From contig CAUYLG010044592.1 in assembly GCA_963573385.1 (NCBI GenBank), positions 1 to 64,000 on the forward strand: a DNA stretch of 64,000 nucleotides, given 5' to 3'. The notes under the pieces were generated by a model. The model was not told the origin of the DNA. It searched no databases and saw only the letters and a program-made list of their open reading frames with translations. The position numbers were made by a program, and so were the translations under genes. Below, in pieces: positions 15,326 through 33,610 of the stretch (its first letter is position 1; every line of letters begins with the position of its first letter). The stretch comes from Cacajao melanocephalus (Eukaryota > Chordata > Mammalia > Primates > Pitheciidae).

Positions 15326-15673
15326 AAGAGGAGATATTTACCTTGTCTCTAAGAACCTCCCTGAAAAACACGTATTAATTACACAGAAAAAGAGTAATTG
15401 TACGCAGGAGAAACCTGGCTGACCCCATCAACACCATACCCCATCTGGTAGGATGCAGAGAGAACACAATGCCACTTCTATATTATATCTGCAAAAATAA
15501 AAGGCATAACCTAGATCTGACTAGGAGGAAGTTCCAGACAAATCTAAGCTGAGGAACATTCTATAACTAGCACATGTGGCTACTGATCACTTAAAATGGG
15601 GCCAGTCTAAACTAAGATCTGCTATAAGTATAAAATACACATTGGATTTCAAAGACATATTTCCGTCACCCCC

Positions 15674-16043
15674 AATATGGTTTGGCTGTGTCCCCACCCA
15701 AATCTCATCTTGAGTTGTAGTTCTCATAATCCCCACAGGTCATGGGAGGGACTTGGTGGGAGGTTAATTGAATCATGGGGCAGTTACCCTCATGCTGGTC
15801 TCATGATAGTGAGTTCTCAAGAGATCTGATGGTTATAAGGGGCTTTTCCCCTTTTGCTCAGGACTTCTCCTTCCTGCCTGCCACCATGTGAAGGATGTGC
15901 TCGCTTTCCCTTCCACTAAGATTGTAAGTTTCCTGAGGCCTCCCAGTCATGCTAAACTGTGAGTCAATTAAATTTCTTTCCTTTATAAATTACCCAGTCT
16001 TGGGTATGTCTTCATTAGCAGCATGATAATGGACTAATACGCC
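15674..16043 (+). mobile_element. Solo MaLR LTR (THE1/MST type)
   Basis: It starts aatatggtttggctgtgtcc, contains gagatctgatggttataagg and cctttataaattacccagtc, and ends gataatggactaatac. These are diagnostic of THE1/MST-family LTRs. No internal ERVL-MaLR sequence follows. Confidence 0.9.
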
Positions 16044-16079
16044 CCCAAGTTTCCCTGTGCCTCTTTGAAATACCTCTCA

Positions 16080-17348
<1,269 letters not shown>

Positions 17349-17379
17349 GGGTTGTATAAACATGCTATGAACAAGCCAC

Positions 17380-18830
17380 CCCAGGAACATGATATGTCTT
17401 TCCATTTATTTAAATATCCTTTGATTTCTCTCAACAATGTTTCACAGTTTTCCGTGTACGGGTCTAACACATTTTTGTCAAATCTATTCCTAAGCATTTC
17501 TTATTTTTAATGTTATTTATAAATGGTGCTATTTTTACATTTCAATTTCCAAGTATCCATTGTCAGCATATAGAAAAACAATTGATATCTGGATATCAAT
17601 TTGACAACTTTACTAAACTCACTTACTAGTTCTAGAAGATTTTTTGTAGATTCCATCAGATTTTCCACACAGATGATCATGTTGTCTGCGAACTGACAGT
17701 TTTACTGGATCGTGCTTTCCAATCCAGCTACCTTTTGTTTCTTTTTCTTGCCTGAGTACACTAGCTAGAACCAAAGTGCTGAGAACAGATATCCTTGTCC
17801 TGCTCCTAAGATTAGGGGAAAAGTATTCAGTCTTCCACCATTAAGAGTGATGTTAGCTGTAGGTTTTAAAGAGATCCCCTTTATCAGGTTAAGGAAGTTC
17901 CCTTTTTTTCTCATTTTGCTGAGGGTATTTTTTTAAATCAGGAATAGCTGTTGGATTTTTTTTTTTAACTCTGAGTAGAGGGCTGGGCATGGTGGCTCAT
18001 GCCTATTAATTCCAGCACCTTGGAAGGCAGAAGTGGGCAGACCACTTGAGGCCAGGAGTTCGAGACCAGCCTGGCCAACATGGTGAAACCCCACTCTACT
18101 AAAAATACAAAAACTTATCAGGCCTGGTGGCATGGGCCTGTAATCCCAGCTACTCAGGAGGCTGAGGCAGGAGAATTGCTTAAACCCAGGAGGTAGAGGT
18201 TATAATGAGGTGAGATCATGCCACTGCACTCCAGCCTGGGAGACAGAGCAAGACTCTTTAAAAAAAATAATAAAAAAATAAAATAAAATAAAATTTATTT
18301 AATTTTAATTATTTTTAAAAAATAAATAAAAATAAAACTCTGTAGAGTTCAGACTCCTCACTTGTGCTCTAAGCCTATTTACCCTGCTCCTTAGGATCCC
18401 TTAGCTTCCTGTAAAAACTTTCTGCCACATCACGCCAGGGCAGACATGAGATTTTGTCAAATGCTTTTTTCTGTACCTATTGTGATAAACACACAAAAAA
18501 AATTTTAGCACAATATGGTGAATTACACTGATTGATTTTCAAATATTAATACTAAATCGACCCTGCAAAATCAGGATAAACTCTACTTGATTATGTTGTA
18601 TCACCCTTTTAAAACACTGTTAGGTTAGATTTGTCAAAATTGAGTTTAGAATGTTAGCATCTGTGCTCATGAGGGGTCTTGTTTGGGGTTTTCTTTCCTT
18701 GCAGTGTCTTTGTCTGGTTTTGGTATCAGAATAATGCAGGTCTCATAGAATTCACTGTAACATATTCTCTTCAATTGTACAGAAGAGTTTGGGTAGAAAT
18801 GGTGTTAGTTCTCCCTTAAATGTTTGGGCC
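17380..18830 (-). mobile_element. L1 ORF2 (reverse-transcriptase region), antisense, broken
   Basis: Antisense L1 ORF2 landmarks are present, including tgatcatgttgtctgcgaac and, after the Alu, tttggtatcagaataatgca. The frame is destroyed by stops and by a sense Alu at 17981. It is probably the same L1 as the fragment at 16080-16738. Confidence 0.85.
17981..18330 (+). mobile_element. Alu (sense) inserted in L1
   Basis: Starts ggctgggcatggtggctcat and ends in a long A-rich (AAAT)n tail. The duplication aactctgWGTAGAG is recognisable on either side. Confidence 0.95.
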
Positions 18831-18839
18831 AGGCACTAT

Positions 18840-21676
<2,837 letters not shown>

Positions 21677-21727
21677 AGACAAGGGTTCTTATACCCATCT
21701 CTGGAAGATATTGAGGGGTGGATTTAA

Positions 21728-22648
<921 letters not shown>

Positions 22649-22659
22649 TCTACCATGCT

Positions 22660-24295
22660 TTTTAAAGAGCAAGAGAAACTAGCTTAACAGCTATAACATC
22701 CCCTTCCAATGCAAGAGTCTCTCACCAAAGATCCCTCTCTGCCAGTGCAAGTGCACCACATTTACTTTCACCATGGGATGGTTCTCAAGCCTAGCACTAT
22801 CTCACTCTGCTTCCACGGAAGCAGAAGTAAAAACCATTACTATGGTGTACAGGGTTCTTCACAGTCTGTAAACCTACACCCAAAAAGAATGTATTCTCTT
22901 CCCACACATCATGTATTCTTGTCTAGGGAATCCCAGGTTATTAGTAGGTCAATTAGGTTTGGATACACAGAATTAAACACAGTTCAACAGGCTAACCTGC
23001 TCCTGGGCATTACTGAGCTCCCAGAATTCCCCATGGAACGCCTCCATGGTCCAGTGCTCTAGAGAACGCATTTTAGGGGATGCTACTCTCCAGACACTGC
23101 AAACTGCCTCTTCTCTGACGTGTCACCCTCTTTCATTCTTCCTTCTTTGCACATCTTGAAAGAATATCTGTTTCTGTTCTGTCTCCCCCTTCTCACTCTC
23201 ATTCACCGCTCACCTCTCTGGGATCAGGCTGTGAACTCTAACACGCTGCAGAAACTGCAGTGCTCTGAACGTTGGCATCTACCTAATCTTGTGTCCCTTC
23301 ACATTTGGAAAAGTACAAAATGATGTTCATTACTTATGAATGCATTTGTATTTGCATAAAAGTGGGCGGGAAGAAGATGTAATGCACTCCTGAGGTGCTT
23401 GCCTTTGGGGACAGGAGGAACACCTTTTCTGGTGTCCCTTCGCCCTCTCCCAGCTCACTGCAAGGAGCTATAGGATGCTGAGGACTAAGAATGAACGTGT
23501 CTTTGACTTTTTTGTGTTTCCCCTCACCTGTGTACTTGGTCCCCGTGTACCTGTACACACTCTTTCTCACACCTCTTGGCTTGGCTCACTTCTATGTCAG
23601 TTTTTTGATTCTTCTTTTGAAAATTAAAAATACAGAGAGAAGGGCAAAAATGCAGAATAAAAACCAAATACCTGAAATCCCATTCATCAGAGGTGACAAC
23701 CATTAGACTACACTAATGATGTCACGTGGTTAGGCTAATAATGTCACATTGGCTTCAAGGCTTTTCTTTTTAATAAAGGAACATAACAGGATAAAAATGA
23801 AGGGTCCTGTATTTCTACTGACAGCCCACTCCCACTCTGCCTCTCCCCCATAAAGGCAAGCACGTCACCAGTGTCTTGCGTCTTCTTCCGGTCCACTTTT
23901 ATGCCTTTACATGCAAATGCATTTACAAGCAATGAAAATCATCTTGTACTTGACAAAAAACAACACAATCACTTCATACAATAAGTAAACTCATCACCTT
24001 TCTTTTTCGCTGCGTAAAATCTATCAGTAAGATCTACCCACCCATGTTGGCATGCAATTCAACAATATCTGCCAGTGTTGATTCAACTGATCTATCAACA
24101 CTGATCCTATGGCTTCTTCCACCACCTCCAATTACTCAGAACTTAGCACCAGGTCTTGTCTCCAAGGGCTTCTTCCTCGCCCCTCTCAGTGGCCCCCCAA
24201 GATGCCCCAAATGCCTTCAGTTGACACACGGCAGGGACACACTCTCCAGGTCTGGCCCAGGCTAAGCCTGTGCCCTTCAATGCTGTGCTAAGCTG
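22660..24295 (-). other. NSMCE1 intron 2: no exon recognised
   Basis: The 23.6-24.1 kb part is A/T-rich and may be old antisense L1 (tttttcgctgcgtaaaatct), but it is too diverged to call firmly. Confidence 0.4.
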
Positions 24296-24297
24296 CC

Positions 24298-24462
24298 CCG
24301 TTTTTTGGTTTATTTTGTAATTTTTTTCTTTTTCTTAATAAAATAATAGAGAGGGTCTCGCTACGTTGCCCAGGCTGGGCCCAAACTCTTGGCCTCAAGC
24401 AATCCTCTCACCTCGACTCCCAAAGTGTGGGGATGACAGGCATGAGCCACCACATCTGGCCA
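24298..24462 (-). mobile_element. Alu monomer (FLAM type), antisense
   Basis: Only one arm is present, from gagagggtctcgctacgttg to gagccaccacatctggcc. The (A)n side is T/A-rich. Confidence 0.85.
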
Positions 24463-24479
24463 AGCTGCCCTGTGTCCAT

Positions 24480-24690
24480 CAATAGCCCAGTAAGCACTGT
24501 CCCTGTGCCAGGGGTCTTGTATATATCATGTCTCTCAATTTCCTGAACCATGCACTTACTTATATGTTAAGTACGATTACTATCACCACTTTGGAGATAA
24601 GGAAACTGAGGCTGGGGCAGGTGCTGGAGGCTCGGTGTGAACCACAACTATACAGCTTCAGACTCCAAGTTTTTATCCATGGGGCTAAAT
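24480..24690 (-). mobile_element. MIR SINE
   Basis: Ctgtgccaggggtcttgtat, then ggagataaggaaactgaggc, then gtgaaccacaactatacagc follow the antisense MIR order. Confidence 0.8.
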
Positions 24691-24750
24691 GTCACGTTTA
24701 CTTAAAAAAAAAATCAAAGTGGAAGACGAAATTGAAAGACAAGCCAGTGT

Positions 24751-25206
<456 letters not shown>

Positions 25207-25359
25207 AGCTGGGCCGGTGTAAGATTGTAAAGAGGCTTAGAGGCTTGAATGCTCAGGCCAGGAGTACTGGTTAACACGTTACATGGTATTGTACCTATGT
25301 CACTGGTCCCTGATCAACACAGAACCAGAGCGCCCTGCGAACAGGGAAACGGTACTCAC

Positions 25360-25506
25360 GGTCATGGACCTTGTAGCAGTGCTTCTGCATGCGCTTCACG
25401 TCCCGCTCCTCTAGCACGCCATGAGTCATCAGCAACTGGAGGAAGCGCCGGTGGACATCAGTCATGACGCCCATTCTCCTCGCACTGCTCTGCATGTGGG
25501 AACGAA
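25360..25506 (-). CDS. NSMCE1: NSMCE1 first coding exon (exon 2): start codon and N-terminal winged-helix region
   Basis: NSE1 is a subunit of the SMC5-SMC6 complex. With NSE3 (a MAGE protein) and NSE4 it forms the head-bridging subcomplex that acts in nuclear DNA repair. The exon reads through MGVMTDVHRR and HCYKVHD, which I recognise as the N-terminus of mammalian NSE1. On the minus strand the acceptor is ccttttcag before TTCGTT and the donor is GACC followed by gtgagt. Translation from the first ATG (25495-25493) gives 45 codons plus one base, so the exon ends in phase 1. A second in-frame ATG (25474-25472) has a better Kozak context: A at -3 and G at +4, against C and C for the first. Human records, as I recall them, start at the first ATG. 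Versus recalled human there are Ser, Ala, Arg, Met and Lys changes at residues 3, 5, 31, 36 and 38. Bases 25496-25506 are 5' UTR. Confidence 0.96.
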
Positions 25507-25689
25507 CTGAAAAGGAAGTTAATGACACTAGTCACCCCCAAGCACATCACAAGCAATGTCCTAGGTCTTGTACTAATTTACACAAACAAATATAAATTTG
25601 CTATCATTTTTAAAATGCATTCTTCATGCTGACTACTACGAAGGTGAGAAGAAGAACACGAGTCACAGCAAATCAGGACTGGGCAATGG

Positions 25690-25930
25690 GAAGAGGTGTG
25701 CATTCTGGAGCCAGAATGCCGGGGTTCAGGGCCTGGCTTTCGCACTTACTAGGTGTGTGAAATTGAGCAACTTAAGTCTCCATGTGCTTCAGTTTCTGAT
25801 CTGTAAAGTGAGAATAATGACAGAAACATCCTCTGCAGAATTGCTACGAAGATTAGATGGGTTAATACATGTAATAGCCTGGTAACATAGTAAGTACTAA
25901 GTAAGTGTGAGCTACTTTTACTATTAGGCA
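25690..25930 (+). mobile_element. MIR SINE
   Basis: Tctggagccagaatgccggg, then cacttactaggtgtgtgaaa, then gtttctgatctgtaaagtga follow the sense MIR consensus closely. Confidence 0.9.
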
Positions 25931-26080
25931 ATTCTGGGTCTAACCCTTGGCTCAGCCTTTTACCAGATCTATGGCCTTGGAGAAATTTAGCAGAGGCCCC
26001 GTTTTCTCACCATAAAATTATAATAAAGTTTATTACTGAGAGAACTGAGAGTAAACACTTAATAAATGTTAGTTTCCTCC
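25930..26080 (+). mobile_element. MIR SINE, second copy
   Basis: Atctatggccttggagaaat, then gttttctcaccataaaatta, and the end gtaaacacttaataaatgtt fit a diverged sense MIR directly after the first. Confidence 0.65.
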
Positions 26081-26489
26081 TCTCCCCAAACCACTAATAA
26101 AACAACTATCATGGTAGGACTTCAGGCTGTTTTTTAAATCTCCTGCTCGCTAACAAAATTGAATCTTTCCACAAACCACAGAGATCACAGCTAATAAAAG
26201 TATTCCGCAAGCCCTGATCAAAATGCCAGCTACTGCCATGGAACACGCAGTGCAGGGCTAAGAATGTGGATTTGGAACTAAACAGGAAGCACCGAGACCA
26301 GAAAGTCCCAGACCTGCCGGATCCTAAGAATGTCCTAATGTGCATATTAACAATACAGATTCCCAAACCCTTTCCTGGATGTTCTGATCGCAGTGGGTCC
26401 TGGAATTCTGAGGTGTTTACATTCATTTTAGGTGTTGTCATGATCTGACAAGAAGTTCACTGCTGCCATGGGCAGATACTACACGCAAC

Positions 26490-26967
<478 letters not shown>

Positions 26968-27385
26968 GTGCCATTCTTTAACAGCAGCCTCAACTGGACC
27001 TCAGGGCTGGGAAGATGCACCATATTCTAACCAGTTCCTCCAACTGCCTGCCAGAAAGACATCCTCCATCTCACCAAATCTGTACTTCAACAAAGCCTAC
27101 ATTAGACTCATCCTCTCCTTCCATCTCCTTAGCCCTTTTCCTCTCCCAAGTCCTTCTCTTTACAAATCATCTGGTGTGGACAGTGCAGTCCACACAATCA
27201 TACCACACACCTGAGCATCAAACTCTGGTCCTCCTCTCCTTAAACCTCAAATCCAGCCAGTCATCAACTCTATTTCCTATCACTAGGGCCACGCCATGTC
27301 AATGTACTTAGCACCCCCATATTTGCCAGTGGTTGTTCTTTCTGCGCACAGGGATAGAATGTGCCAGGCTAAAAAAATTGACTTA
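26968..27385 (-). other. NSMCE1 intron 1: pyrimidine-rich unique sequence
   Basis: No exon. The composition around 27050-27250 resembles an L2 3' region but is not diagnostic. Confidence 0.35.
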
Positions 27386-27679
<294 letters not shown>

Positions 27680-27681
<2 letters not shown>

Positions 27682-27735
27682 GTATTTCTATCCTGCAAAC
27701 GAAGGATCTCACTGCAAATGAAGGATCTCACTACA
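27680..27735. repeat. Short tandem duplication
   Basis: Gcaaacgaaggatctcactg is followed by caaatgaaggatctcactac, a unit of about 20 bases repeated in tandem. Confidence 0.7.
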
Positions 27736-27929
27736 AACTAAGGGTCTTTAAGCAGGAAGATGGTGTTACCTAGCTGTGTTTTAGGAAGATTATCTCCTTT
27801 GGCATCTCAGAGGTGTAGAGGAAAGAAAGGGGAGGCAAAGAGTCCAGAAAGCAGTCTATCTACAAAAGGGGACAAGGGCATCACGGAGGCTCAGCAGTGG
27901 GGACAAATGATATGAATCATGACCATCAT

Positions 27930-28420
27930 GATCCTATCAAATCTCAAGCAGAATAAATTCTAAAATATCCACCTAGGTACATCCTAGTAAAAGTACACAA
28001 TACCATAGATTAAAAGCAATCAAAGAAAAAGTCAGATGACTTCTAAAGAGCAATAATTCCAATGACAGCTGACATCACAATGGCAACTATGAAAGTTGGT
28101 CACAGTGGAAAAATATCTTCTGTGCTGGGAGGGGGTGTCTCAACAGAGAATTCTCTATCCAGCTAAAGACTGAGAGTAAGACAAAAACATTTCCAAACAA
28201 TGAAAAACTGAAAGAGCAAATGACCAGCAGATGCTCCCTAAAGGAAATTCCAAAGCATTTAGCTCAGGAAGAAAGAAAGTGAGGCACGTTGGAAGATCTA
28301 AAATGCAGGGTAGAATAAAGAGCAAAAAAATTTGGTAAATATGTGTTTAAATCCAAGTTAATTGTATAAAACAGTAAAAATCTGAAGAAATGCTTCTATC
28401 TTTTTTAAAAAAGTTTTTAA
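27930..28420 (+). mobile_element. Old L1 (L1M) fragment, sense
   Basis: Ttctctatccagctaaagac, then gaccagcagatgctccctaa fits the region between ORF1 and ORF2 or the ORF1 end of old L1s. There is no usable frame. Confidence 0.65.
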
Positions 28421-28552
28421 TACAACAGCAAAAAGAATGAGGTTTTTTAAAACTTAAAATACACAAAAATAATAACATAAATGGGAGGTAAGCAATCAAT
28501 AGGATTAATGTTCTAATAGCCTTGTGATGACTAGGAGTAGAATCTGGATATT

Positions 28553-28976
28553 GGAATCAACCCAAATGCTCATCAATGACAGGCTACTGGATAAAGAAAA
28601 TGTGGTACATATACACCATGGAATACTATGCAGCCATAAAAAAGAATGAGAGAATGTCTTTGGCAGGAACATGGATGAAACTGAAGACTATTACCCTCTG
28701 TAAGCTAACACAGGAACAGAAAACCAAATACCACATGTTCTCACTTATAAGTGGAAGTTAAATGATGAAAACTTATGAACACAAAGAAGGAAACGACACT
28801 GCGGTCTACTTGAGGGTGGAGGGTGGGAGGAAGAAGAAGAGCAGAAAATATAACTACTGGGTACTGGGCTTAATTCCTGGGTGATGAAATAAGCTGTATG
28901 ACAAACTCCATGACACGAGTTTGCCTATCTAATAAACCTTCACATGTACTGCCAAACCTAAAAGTTTTTTTTTAAA
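28553..28976 (+). mobile_element. Primate L1 3' end, sense, 5'-truncated
   Basis: Atggaatactatgcagccat, then accaaataccacatgttctc, then gagggtggagggtgggagga and a tail after aaacctaaaagtt. The short open frame at 28576-28761 is the C-terminus of ORF2 and not a gene. Confidence 0.95.
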
Positions 28977-29349
28977 AAAGCACATGATCATCTCAATAGA
29001 TGCAGAATATACAACTCATAAAATTCTACATGTATTTACACCAAAAACAAATTTGGAATTGAAGAAAACATCTTTTATCTACTAAGTGACATCTATTAAA
29101 AAAAAACCTGCAGCAAACATCATACGGAAAAATGAAATGCTGACAGCAATCACTTTAAAAACCAAACTGACCCAATGCAATTGAATTAAAGCAATTGCAA
29201 TCAAAATCCCAACAGGCTTTGTGTATGTGATTTGACAAGATGAGTCTAAAAATTTACATAGAAAACACAAAGGCAAAACAGCAAAGACATTCTGGGAGAA
29301 GATAAAGGCGGGAGGACTTGACCTACCAGCTATAAAGACTTCTCATATT

Positions 29350-29650
29350 GGCTAGGGGTGGTGGTGTGTGCCTGTAATCCTAACACTTTGGGAGGCTGAG
29401 GTGGGCAGATCGCTTGAGCCCAGGAGTGCAACACCAGCCTGGGCAATAGGGTGAGACCCCCGTCTCTACTAAAAATAAAAATTAAAAGAAAAAAATCACT
29501 GGGCAGGACGGTGCCCGCCAGTAGTCCCAGCTACTCGTGATATTGAGGTGGGAGGACTGCTTCAGCTCGAGATGTCAGGGCTACAGTGAGTCATGATTGC
29601 ACCACTGCACTCCAGCCAGGGTGACAGAGTGAGACCCTGTCTAAAAACAA
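29350..29650 (+). mobile_element. Alu (sense) in L1
   Basis: Runs from ggctaggggtggtggtgtgt to tgacagagtgagaccctgtc with a degenerate tail. Confidence 0.94.
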
Positions 29651-30399
29651 AACTCTTCTTATAAAGCTAGAGTAATAAAGTATGGTAATGGTACAGAGAC
29701 AGACAAATAATACCAATCAACAGAACAGAAGAGAGAACTCAGAAACTGAAAGGTATACGTATATGGATACTTGATGGTGGATTAAAGCAATCTTTACAAT
29801 AAAAGGTTCCAGGAAAACTTGTTATCTGTACATGAAAAAGTGAATAAAAGTTGATTCTTACCTCACGCTATACACAAAAATCAATTCTGAAGGGATGAGG
29901 TCATAAAAAAGAAAAATACTATAAAACTTTTAGACAATATAGAGTATACATTTATCACCTGAGGGTAGGGAAGGATTTCTTTAAGAGATACAAAAAGTAC
30001 AGTCATAAAGGAATATACTGATACATTTGAATTGTGTTAAAATTAAGAATCTCTATTTACTAAAAATGCCAGAAAGGTGGAGGTTAGGGGGTACAAACTG
30101 GAGGGTATTTGAAACAAACATAAGCTACAAAATACAAAAGATTCGTATTCAGAATGGATAAGGAATTCCTACAAATCAGGATGGAAAATACAAGCGTAAA
30201 AGAAAAATGGGCAACAGAAATTTACAAAAAGAGGAGGCATAAATGATGAATAAATACGAAAAAAAGATGCTCAATCTTGATGTTATCAGACAACTGATTA
30301 TTAAAACCACAGTGAAGCAATGTCTTAGCCACCACCAGACAGACAAAAACTTTAAAAGAATGAGGCTGAAATTTTTCTTCTGCTGCTAGGAGTACAAAT

Positions 30400-30401
<2 letters not shown>

Positions 30402-30435
<34 letters not shown>

Positions 30436-31012
30436 GCACGGTATTGCCCAGGCTAGAATGAAGTGACGCAGTGTTACGGGAGGAGATCCCAGTCCACTGC
30501 CCTCTGCGGCCCTTCTCTGGGCCTCTTTCCCCATCAGGAAAAGGGAAAACTCAAGCCCCCCGTCCCAGAGTTCCACAGCCTACAGGGACTGACCCCAGGG
30601 CTGGACCCCACGGCCTGTCTCACCCACCCCATCTTCTGTCCTCCCCTCGCCTTCCTCGAAGTCCCTCCTTTCCCCTCTAGCCCCTCGCGCCCCGCATTAC
30701 CCACCAGGGCGCCCAAGCGCAGCCACAGACTGAGCGCTAGCAGCTACAGTTGCAACGCAGACTCTACTTCCTTTGAGGCGGGGCGAACGCAAACTGCAGC
30801 CTTAACCTTGAGGGCTCAACCGATCCTCCCACCTCAGCCACCTGGTAGCTGCGACTACAGGCACACACCACCACGCCCAGCTAAATTTCGTATTTTTGGG
30901 GGTCTCACCATGTTGCCCCAACTGGTTTCACAATCCTGAACTCAAGCGATCCACCCACCTCAGCCTCCCAAAATTCCTGGGATTACAAGTGTGAGCCACC
31001 ACGCCCTGCTCA
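30402..31012 (-). mobile_element. Alu (antisense) split by the NSMCE1 promoter-region copy
   Basis: The first part is 30402-30471 (long T tract to gaatgaagtgacgcagtg) and the second is 30794-31012 (tgcagccttaaccttgaggg to gccaccacgccctgc). The duplication agtaYaaattctt (30391 and 31013) shows it was a single Alu before the 322-base insertion. Confidence 0.93.
30472..30793 (-). pseudogene. Degenerate copy of the NSMCE1 exon 1/intron 1 region inserted in an Alu
   Basis: This block aligns along its length and in the same orientation with 33618-33958. It shares the cccatcttcygtcctcccct segment, the cctcgcgccccgcattaccc segment and the ggcggggcgaacgc GC box. It includes the candidate exon-1 donor and adjacent intron sequence, so it is a DNA-level copy, not a retrocopy. 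Many CpGs of the source are TG or CA here, as expected for a copy outside a protected island. The copy stops short of the CCAAT and ETS sites. It sits in the middle of an antisense Alu whose outer target-site duplications are still recognisable. About 20 bases near its left end are missing relative to the source. Confidence 0.85.
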
Positions 31013-31540
31013 GTATAAATTCTTGTAACCATTTCAGATGAACAGTTGATATTACTAGCAAATTTGCATATCCCCAAAAATCTACTATTTATTAGGTATA
31101 TGCCTTACAGAAACTTCCACGGTGGCCCTAGGAAATATATCTTTACAGAAGCACCACGTAATAACAAGTCTGGCAATATAAATGCCTACCAAGTGAAGAA
31201 CTACATTAAAACAATATAATCACCCCAGAGAATTCAAATCAGCAATGAAGATAAAGCTCCCCTCATCAACACACACGCTTCTCAGAAAGATAACGTTCTA
31301 TGCAGCAAGCAAGTCACACAAAATATATTTTAGGATCCTATTACATAAAAACAAAAATTCAACAAAAGCATACATTATATTCATTAGAGAGGAATACATA
31401 CATCGTAAAAGCCACAAAGCAAGACAATATTCAGGGCAGTGATTATCTCTGAGGACGGATGAAAGGATTCAGTGGGGGGTTTGGGGATATGAAAATGTCT
31501 ATTTCTTAACTTGGTGACAGGTACATGAGTGTTCATTTTA

Positions 31541-32105
<565 letters not shown>

Positions 32106-32112
<7 letters not shown>

Positions 32113-32150
32113 TATATACATATATATATATATTTATACATTTTTTATTA
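32106..32150. repeat. (TA)n microsatellite
   Basis: Alternating atatatacatatatatata directly after the A-tail of the Alu right arm, a common site for microsatellite birth. Confidence 0.9.
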
Positions 32151-32785
32151 ATTACAAGTTTATTGACTTAACTATAAATCAGTAAATTTTTAAATGCTGA
32201 AAATTTATGATAAAAGAATACTGAAAACCTCAAAGAAGACAGAGGCTCAGCAGCATGATTTCAATATATTTTCCCTGATATATAGATTTTAAAACAAAGT
32301 TTATGCCTTTTTATCCAAGAACAAAAGCTCCCTAAATTCAACATTTAGAATTGAAATTTTTTTAAGCCCAGAAAACTGGGGCTCATAAAATAACGGTACA
32401 ATGTGGACAGCAAAAGAAAAAAGGGGGAAAAAATGAGAGAAAAATTGGTTTTAATCTCATGTGTGACCTAGGTTGGCAGGTTTTGTTTTTGTTTTATACA
32501 ACTGAAAGCAGAATTATCTCTCTGTAACCTGCAAACAAATCCTAGTGTTTTAGCTGTAAGCTTCAAGAGTTCAGACATACAGATAAACTAATTTTAAAAA
32601 ACTTTTCTTAGTCAAAGGCTTTTGAAGCATTATATAAATCTCTAAAATTCCTATCACCCACATTTTAAGAAATACATCTATTACTTTTAAATTTATTTAA
32701 TAAATTTACTTATTTAAATTTAATAATTTTAAAATAGAAATGTTTGTGGAATAAGTAAATCTCAGTCACACAATTCTTGCAGGTG
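32150..32785 (-). other. A/T-rich intron, nothing recognised
   Basis: No exon or named repeat. The stretch at 32690-32745 is almost only A and T. Confidence 0.5.
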
Positions 32786-32950
32786 CTAACAGTTCTAGTG
32801 CTTCACATGCTCGACCTCATTTAACCCTAACCAGAACAGCCTTATGAGCAAAGGATCACTGACCCCATCTTACAGATGAGGAAACTGAGGCTAAGGGGGC
32901 ACAAGGTGACATACAAGAGTTGGTGGCAGAGACAGATGTGACCATACAAG
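32785..32950 (-). mobile_element. MIR SINE
   Basis: Cttacagatgaggaaactga followed by caaggtgacatacaagagtt is the antisense MIR core. Confidence 0.85.
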
Positions 32951-33049
32951 AGCGCGGTTCCTGTTCTCAAGACACTCTCAATCAAGAGAGAGCGAGAACG
33001 GTGAGTGAACAGAACAACTACGATCCAGGTCCCCCTCACCTGCAATCCT

Positions 33050-33610
33050 CAAATCTAGAAAGGTCTGAGTACTAATGGATGACCAGATGCAGGGGAAAAA
33101 AAAATAAGTCTGAATACCAAAACTTGTTTCTTAAGTCGGAAAACTTGATCTGACTTAAGGGGAGGCTATCTATGGTTATTTATCCCAACAGTGTAAATAT
33201 ATGCATAACTTTAGTTGTGGAAAGAGTCGTGTATTCGATTATAAACCGCTGCTCCAGGCGCCGCTGAGGGTGAAACCTAATAGACATATGCACCATTGTT
33301 CCAAACTCCCAGAAATCCTTGATTCTAAACGCATCTGGCCTCGGGGCTTTTATCACAAGGGGCTGTGGACTGGTAGGAAGAAACTCCGTACACAAAACAG
33401 AGGGGAGCATGGAGGGCGGCGGGACGAACAGAGAGGGTGGTCGACAAAGGCCGTGTTTTCCATAGATGTAATCACAGTTTGAATCAAATTTTTATATTTT
33501 GCTTTTTCACCTATTACGATGAAAAGTATCTTTACCTGTTAAATCGTACTTAATTATGATTAAAAATATTCTTCACTTAATATTTCACTTGGTAAGATTT
33601 TTAGATGCCT
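33050..33610 (-). other. Start of NSMCE1 intron 1
   Basis: Unique sequence downstream of the CpG island, with scattered CpGs at 33230-33440. No exon or repeat is recognised. Confidence 0.5.

Noticed and set aside
30472..30793. Processed pseudogene of NSMCE1
   Set aside because: The copy crosses the candidate exon-1 donor into intron, contains no coding exon sequence and has no A-tail of its own.
30463..30939. 158-codon frame that resembles frames in the promoter region
   Set aside because: The resemblance is explained by the duplicated exon 1/intron 1 DNA and flanking Alu, not by a protein.
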